The notes beneath the pieces were generated by a model that was not told where the DNA came from, ran no database searches, and worked only from the letters and a program-made list of their open reading frames with translations. Shown one piece after another: positions 32,099 through 35,043 of a stretch of DNA of 35,043 bases. This stretch comes from Succinivibrio sp. GTDB lineage: Bacteria; Pseudomonadota; Gammaproteobacteria; Enterobacterales; Succinivibrionaceae. Positions within the stretch are counted from its first letter, which is position 1, and each line of letters opens with the position of its first letter. Location of the stretch: NCBI GenBank assembly GCA_017469335.1, contig JAFUGP010000153.1, positions 1-35,043 on the forward strand, given 5' to 3'. The position numbers and the translations under genes are program-made.

Positions 32099-32635
32099 TC
32101 AGTAGTTGAGCACTGCCCGACGGTTTTTCGACCAGGCAGCCTCATCATGTCCCGGTTCCACCGGTTTCTCCTCACCATAGGAGACGATGGAAATCTGCGC
32201 GACATCAACCCCCAGGTTCTGCATGTAGCGGGCTACCGAACGGGCGCGCCGCTCGCCTAAGGCGATGTTGTACTCAGGGGTGCCGCGCTCGTCAGTGTGA
32301 CCTTCCACCACCAGACGGGCATCAGGATTGGCGCGCAGGTATTTGGCGTTTTCCTGCATCACGCTGATGTACTGATCCTGGATCTGATCGGAATCATAGC
32401 CAAAATAGATGGTGTGCTTGTCGGCCAGCGCCGCCGGTCCGGTCCAACCGTCGGGCAGATTGGGATTGCCCACCGCCAGCGCACCGTCGGCATCAAGCAC
32501 CTCGGTGATACGGCCGTCATAAACCGAGCCGCCGTCAATGACCTGCGTGTCGGTAGGAGTGTTGTCGGTGCTGCAGGCACTGAGAGTCAGCGCTGCCGCA
32601 CCCAAGAAGAAAGTCAAGATTAATTTACTGCTCAT
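32099..32635 (-). CDS. pal: Peptidoglycan-associated lipoprotein Pal
   Basis: A 178-residue outer-membrane lipoprotein. The lipobox LTLSAC places the lipid cysteine at 21. The C-terminal OmpA-like domain has the peptidoglycan-binding landmarks IYFGYDSDQI, VVEGHTDERGTPEYN and GERRARSVARYM, ending NRRAVLNY. Length and architecture match Pal of other gammaproteobacteria. It anchors the outer membrane to peptidoglycan and binds TolB. It lies 118 bases after tolB; a hairpin in that gap may tune its level. Confidence 0.95.
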   Translation of the reverse strand: MSSKLILTFFLGAAALTLSACSTDNTPTDTQVIDGGSVYDGRITEVLDADGALAVGNPNLPDGWTGPAALADKHTIYFGYDSDQIQDQYISVMQENAKYLRANPDARLVVEGHTDERGTPEYNIALGERRARSVARYMQNLGVDVAQISIVSYGEEKPVEPGHDEAAWSKNRRAVLNY

Positions 32636-32718
32636 CCAAAACTACGTGCCGGGCTAAGATGCCTGCGGCGCCGCCTCCGTTAGGTTTACCGATAATTGCC
32701 TGCGGCAGAATTTAAAGA

Positions 32719-32740
32719 CCCGTCCTCTGCCCAAGACGGG
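32719..32740 (-). other. Intergenic hairpin between tolB and pal
   Basis: CCCGTC (32719-32724) and GACGGG (32735-32740) form a 6-base-pair stem, followed on the minus strand by TCTTTAAATT. It lies 13 bases after the tolB stop. The T-run is too short for a clear terminator; mRNA processing or attenuation is possible. Confidence 0.35.
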
Positions 32741-32753
32741 ATGAAAAACTGTG

Positions 32754-34034
32754 TTATTTCTCCAGCAACGGTCCCCAGGCCGGAGCGCTGATCTCCCCTG
32801 CCGAGGAGGGCAGGTAAGCCTTGAAGCGGCCGTCGGTGGAAACGATGGCCAGACCCTTGCGTCCCTGATAGACCGTGCTGTAAATCACCATGCTGCCGTT
32901 GGGAGCCACGCTGGGCGACTCATCCAAAGTGGAGGTGGTCAGCATGTAGAGACTGCCGTCCTGATCGACCCTGGCCACCCTAAAGCCGTTCTGGCGGGTG
33001 ATGACCACCAGAGCGTTACTTCCCGGAATGGGCCTGGCGGAGAGATTCATCTGCCCCTGGTAGGTAACACGTTCGGTCTGGTGGGTGGCGAAATCAAACT
33101 TGTAGATCTGCGCTCTGCCGCCGCGCTCGGAGGTGAAATACAGGATCTTGCTGTCCGAGGACCAGTTGGGCTCGGTGTCAATGGCGCGGTTGTCAGTCAC
33201 ACGGTAGAGCTTATGCTCGCCAAGATCATAGTAATAGACATCCGGCTGACCGTCCTTGGAAAGGGTCATGGCAATCTTGGTACCGTCCGGAGACCAGGCC
33301 GGAGAGCTGTTAAGCCCGGGGTAAGTGGCCAGTTTCTCACGCTTTTGAGAGTTGATGTTCTGCATGAAGATGGCCGGCTGCCGGTTCTCAAAGCTCACGT
33401 AGGCCAGACGGGTGCCGTCAGGGGACCAGGTAGGAGTCATGATGGGCTGGGTCGACTTGAGCACCGGACGCTCATTGAACCCGTCGTAATCGGCAGTCAT
33501 CAGCTGGTAGGGATATTTCTCGCCGCGTTTGAACACCACATAGGCAATACGGGTGCGAAAGGCACCGCGCTGCCCCGTATAAAGTTCGTAGATGCGATCG
33601 GAGATGCGGTGCGCGGCCTGACGCAGCAACCGCTCGGGGGCTTTCCCGCTGTAGCGGGCCAGCACCTTGCCCTTGTTGGCTCCCTGCAATCCCGTGACGG
33701 TAAACTCCACCTCGTAATCAGAGCCGGTGGGCACGACCTTGCCGGTCACGGCCGCCTCGGCACCGCTTTGCGCGGCGGTATCAACCACAATCTCACCCTG
33801 GGCTACCGAGCCCTTGGGCAGAGCCGTCATGGGCAGAGGGGCAAACTTGCCCGAGCGCATCAGATCGGCTGAAACCACCGCAGCCACATCCAGGTTCAAT
33901 CCGGTAGGCTGAGTAAAAGGGATCACCGCCACACGATGCCCCTCGTTGATGCCGCCGGTGATTTCAATCTGCAAGGCCGCCTGACAGTTAAGCGCGGCTG
34001 CAAACAGCATCACCGCCACAATTTTTCTGAACAT
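32754..34034 (-). CDS. tolB: Tol-Pal system beta-propeller protein TolB
   Basis: A 426-residue periplasmic protein. A signal peptide (IVAVMLFAAALNCQA) is followed by an N-terminal domain with VAVIPFTQPTG and SADLMRSGKFAPL. The C-terminal beta-propeller has repeated WSPDGTRLAYVS and WSPDGTKIAMTL blades. It binds Pal and, in known systems, the TolA C-terminus. ATG 34034 is chosen for AGGAG 9 bases upstream and because it begins the signal peptide; the longer frame adds 41 unlikely residues. No tolA is found upstream: the next gene is divergent. Confidence 0.95.
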   Translation of the reverse strand: MFRKIVAVMLFAAALNCQAALQIEITGGINEGHRVAVIPFTQPTGLNLDVAAVVSADLMRSGKFAPLPMTALPKGSVAQGEIVVDTAAQSGAEAAVTGKVVPTGSDYEVEFTVTGLQGANKGKVLARYSGKAPERLLRQAAHRISDRIYELYTGQRGAFRTRIAYVVFKRGEKYPYQLMTADYDGFNERPVLKSTQPIMTPTWSPDGTRLAYVSFENRQPAIFMQNINSQKREKLATYPGLNSSPAWSPDGTKIAMTLSKDGQPDVYYYDLGEHKLYRVTDNRAIDTEPNWSSDSKILYFTSERGGRAQIYKFDFATHQTERVTYQGQMNLSARPIPGSNALVVITRQNGFRVARVDQDGSLYMLTTSTLDESPSVAPNGSMVIYSTVYQGRKGLAIVSTDGRFKAYLPSSAGEISAPAWGPLLEK

Positions 34035-34382
34035 TTGCTTATATCTCCTTTGCGCCTTTGGTGTTAGCCAAACCGCCGGGCGCTCACTGTGAGCTATGTT
34101 AGCACAAAGGCCCTGTGCCACAGCGCAAAAATAGGTACAGCTTTGAGCTGTGCTCATTTCTCACCAGAGTTTCCCACACCCGGATCCGGGTATCGGCAAG
34201 GGCTGCAGCAGGCAGGATCGGTGCGGCGAACTTAAGATATAAGCTGAACCCAAGTGCGAAAAATATCCCTTGAAAATGGCTCATTGACGGAACGATTAAG
34301 GGTTTAGATAACAGTTTTCTGCTTTAACAAAGTCGCAGATAGGAATACTTGATATAATGGTTGACGAGAATAGGAGTCTTAT
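34035..34382. promoter_or_regulatory. Intergenic region between tolB and the divergent AAA gene
   Basis: This 348-base stretch has no supported gene. Near its right end TGATATAAT (34350-34358) is an extended -10 element for the plus-strand gene, about 25 bases before its start; no good -35 accompanies it. A 14-base palindrome ACCCGGATCCGGGT occurs near 34178. A tolB promoter was not convincingly located, though weak AT-rich candidates exist around 34095-34130 on the minus strand. Confidence 0.5.
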
Positions 34383-35043
34383 ATGAAGAAAATCGCCCAC
34401 AGTGCCAGCATCGAAGCCTTTACCGACAACAATTTTATCTACGTCGATAAAACCGAGCAGATCTACCGTCTCATTGACCTCTATCCGAGGGTGTTTATCT
34501 CCCGGCCCCGTCGTTTTGGCAAGTCCCTGACCTTAAACACCATCGCCACCTTGTTTGAAAAAGGAGTGGATCCTTACTTCAAGGGCACCTGGATTTACGA
34601 TAAGTGGCAGGAGAAACAGTATCCGGTGCTGCACCTTGATTTTGTCAGCTACCCTCAGACCAGTCTTACCGCTTTCAAAGAAGACCTCTGCGAAAAATTC
34701 AGAGAGTTTGCCCGGGCGCAAGGCATCACTTTTACTGACAGCAAAAGGCCCAACACCCTCGTGGACCGTATTTTAAGTGCCGCACCTGACGGCTGGCAGT
34801 TTGTCTTGCTCATCGATGAATATGACGCGCAGATGACCGCCCATATCAACAATAAAGAGCTCTATGACAGGTTCCAGCTCTGTCTGCGTGAGTTTTACGG
34901 CTCCCTCAAGGACAAAAAGCAGATCAAGTTTCTGGCCATCACCGGGGTGACCCGCTTAAAGGATGTCTCCATCTTCTCGGTAGGCTCGGATATTGTGGAC
35001 ATGAGCTATGACCAGGTAACAAGTCAGCTCATCGGCTTTACCC
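34383..35043 (+). CDS. AAA-ATPase-like protein, PF09820 family (partial, runs off right edge)
   Basis: The first 220 codons of a gene cut by the window end. The family signature FISRPRRFGKSLTLNT contains the P-loop-like RRFGKS near residues 43-48. Walker B VLLIDEYDA lies near 140, and the sensor-like segment KFLAITGVTRL follows near 181. Such proteins usually continue for about 500 residues and often end in a PD-(D/E)XK-nuclease-like domain; that part is not visible. They occur in many copies in gut anaerobes and have no settled function. An AGGAG 6 bases before the ATG and an extended -10 upstream support the start. It is transcribed away from tolB. Confidence 0.87.
   Translation, partial: MKKIAHSASIEAFTDNNFIYVDKTEQIYRLIDLYPRVFISRPRRFGKSLTLNTIATLFEKGVDPYFKGTWIYDKWQEKQYPVLHLDFVSYPQTSLTAFKEDLCEKFREFARAQGITFTDSKRPNTLVDRILSAAPDGWQFVLLIDEYDAQMTAHINNKELYDRFQLCLREFYGSLKDKKQIKFLAITGVTRLKDVSIFSVGSDIVDMSYDQVTSQLIGFT

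Noticed and set aside
34099-34284. A 61-codon minus-strand frame with a hydrophobic N-terminus upstream of tolB
   Set aside because: No ribosome binding site precedes its ATG, no family resemblance, and it lies in an otherwise non-coding gap; it might mimic a TolA or leader peptide only by chance.
1-35043. CRISPR arrays, insertion sequences, prophage genes and rRNA
   Set aside because: No regularly spaced repeats, transposase or integrase motifs, phage structural genes or rRNA segments were seen on either strand.

Overview
The window looks like chromosome of a Gram-negative gammaproteobacterium. It carries TolB, Pal and CpoB, lipoboxes on several predicted lipoproteins, bacterial tRNAs with encoded CCA ends, and a SrfABC-type locus of the kind known from gammaproteobacteria. 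GC is high, yet the Leu codon TTA is oddly common. A PF09820-type AAA-ATPase-like gene, a family common in gut and rumen anaerobes, makes a relative of the Succinivibrionaceae plausible. This placement is inference only.

Region 1 (1-9400) is a sugar uptake and catabolism locus. On the minus strand it reads RbsD-type pyranase, AraC-type regulator, then a ribose-type ABC importer (binding protein, DUF2291 protein, double ATPase, permease), a fucose/arabinose-isomerase-family enzyme and the start of a split transketolase that runs off the left edge. A divergent second binding protein of the MglB type, with a calcium-loop-like motif, lies at 8285-9364. The likely sequence is import, anomer conversion, aldose-ketose isomerisation and transketolase cleavage. 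The sugar itself cannot be named from this window.

Region 2 (9403-26169) is the most unusual part: a minus-strand run of nine tightly packed genes. In transcription order they encode SrfB (Hsp70/actin-fold ATPase), SrfC (dynamin-like GTPase), a single-pass membrane protein with a Sel1-like tail, an exported vWA protein, an ABC ATPase, an FtsX-type permease, an exported FGE-fold protein, a vWA protein on a TolA-like periplasmic rod, and SrfA. Spacings of -14 to +18 nt dominate, so one co-regulated machine is likely. Its parts cover cytosol (two NTPases), inner membrane (three single-pass proteins and a permease) and periplasm (two vWA domains and an FGE fold). I propose it as an expanded Srf envelope system of unknown function.

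Region 3 (26379-26739) holds four minus-strand tRNA genes: Lys(UUU), two identical Lys(CUU) and Val(UAC), with a recognisable promoter upstream. Region 4 (26876-34034) starts with tolB, pal and cpoB and continues, in the same direction and without an obvious break, into a zinc-ribbon membrane protein, a second FGE-fold protein, a glycine-zipper lipoprotein and a coiled-coil lipoprotein. The FGE fold shared with region 2 suggests the two clusters belong together. TolQ, TolR and TolA are not found here. Region 5 (34383-35043) is the first part of a plus-strand AAA-ATPase-like gene cut by the right edge.
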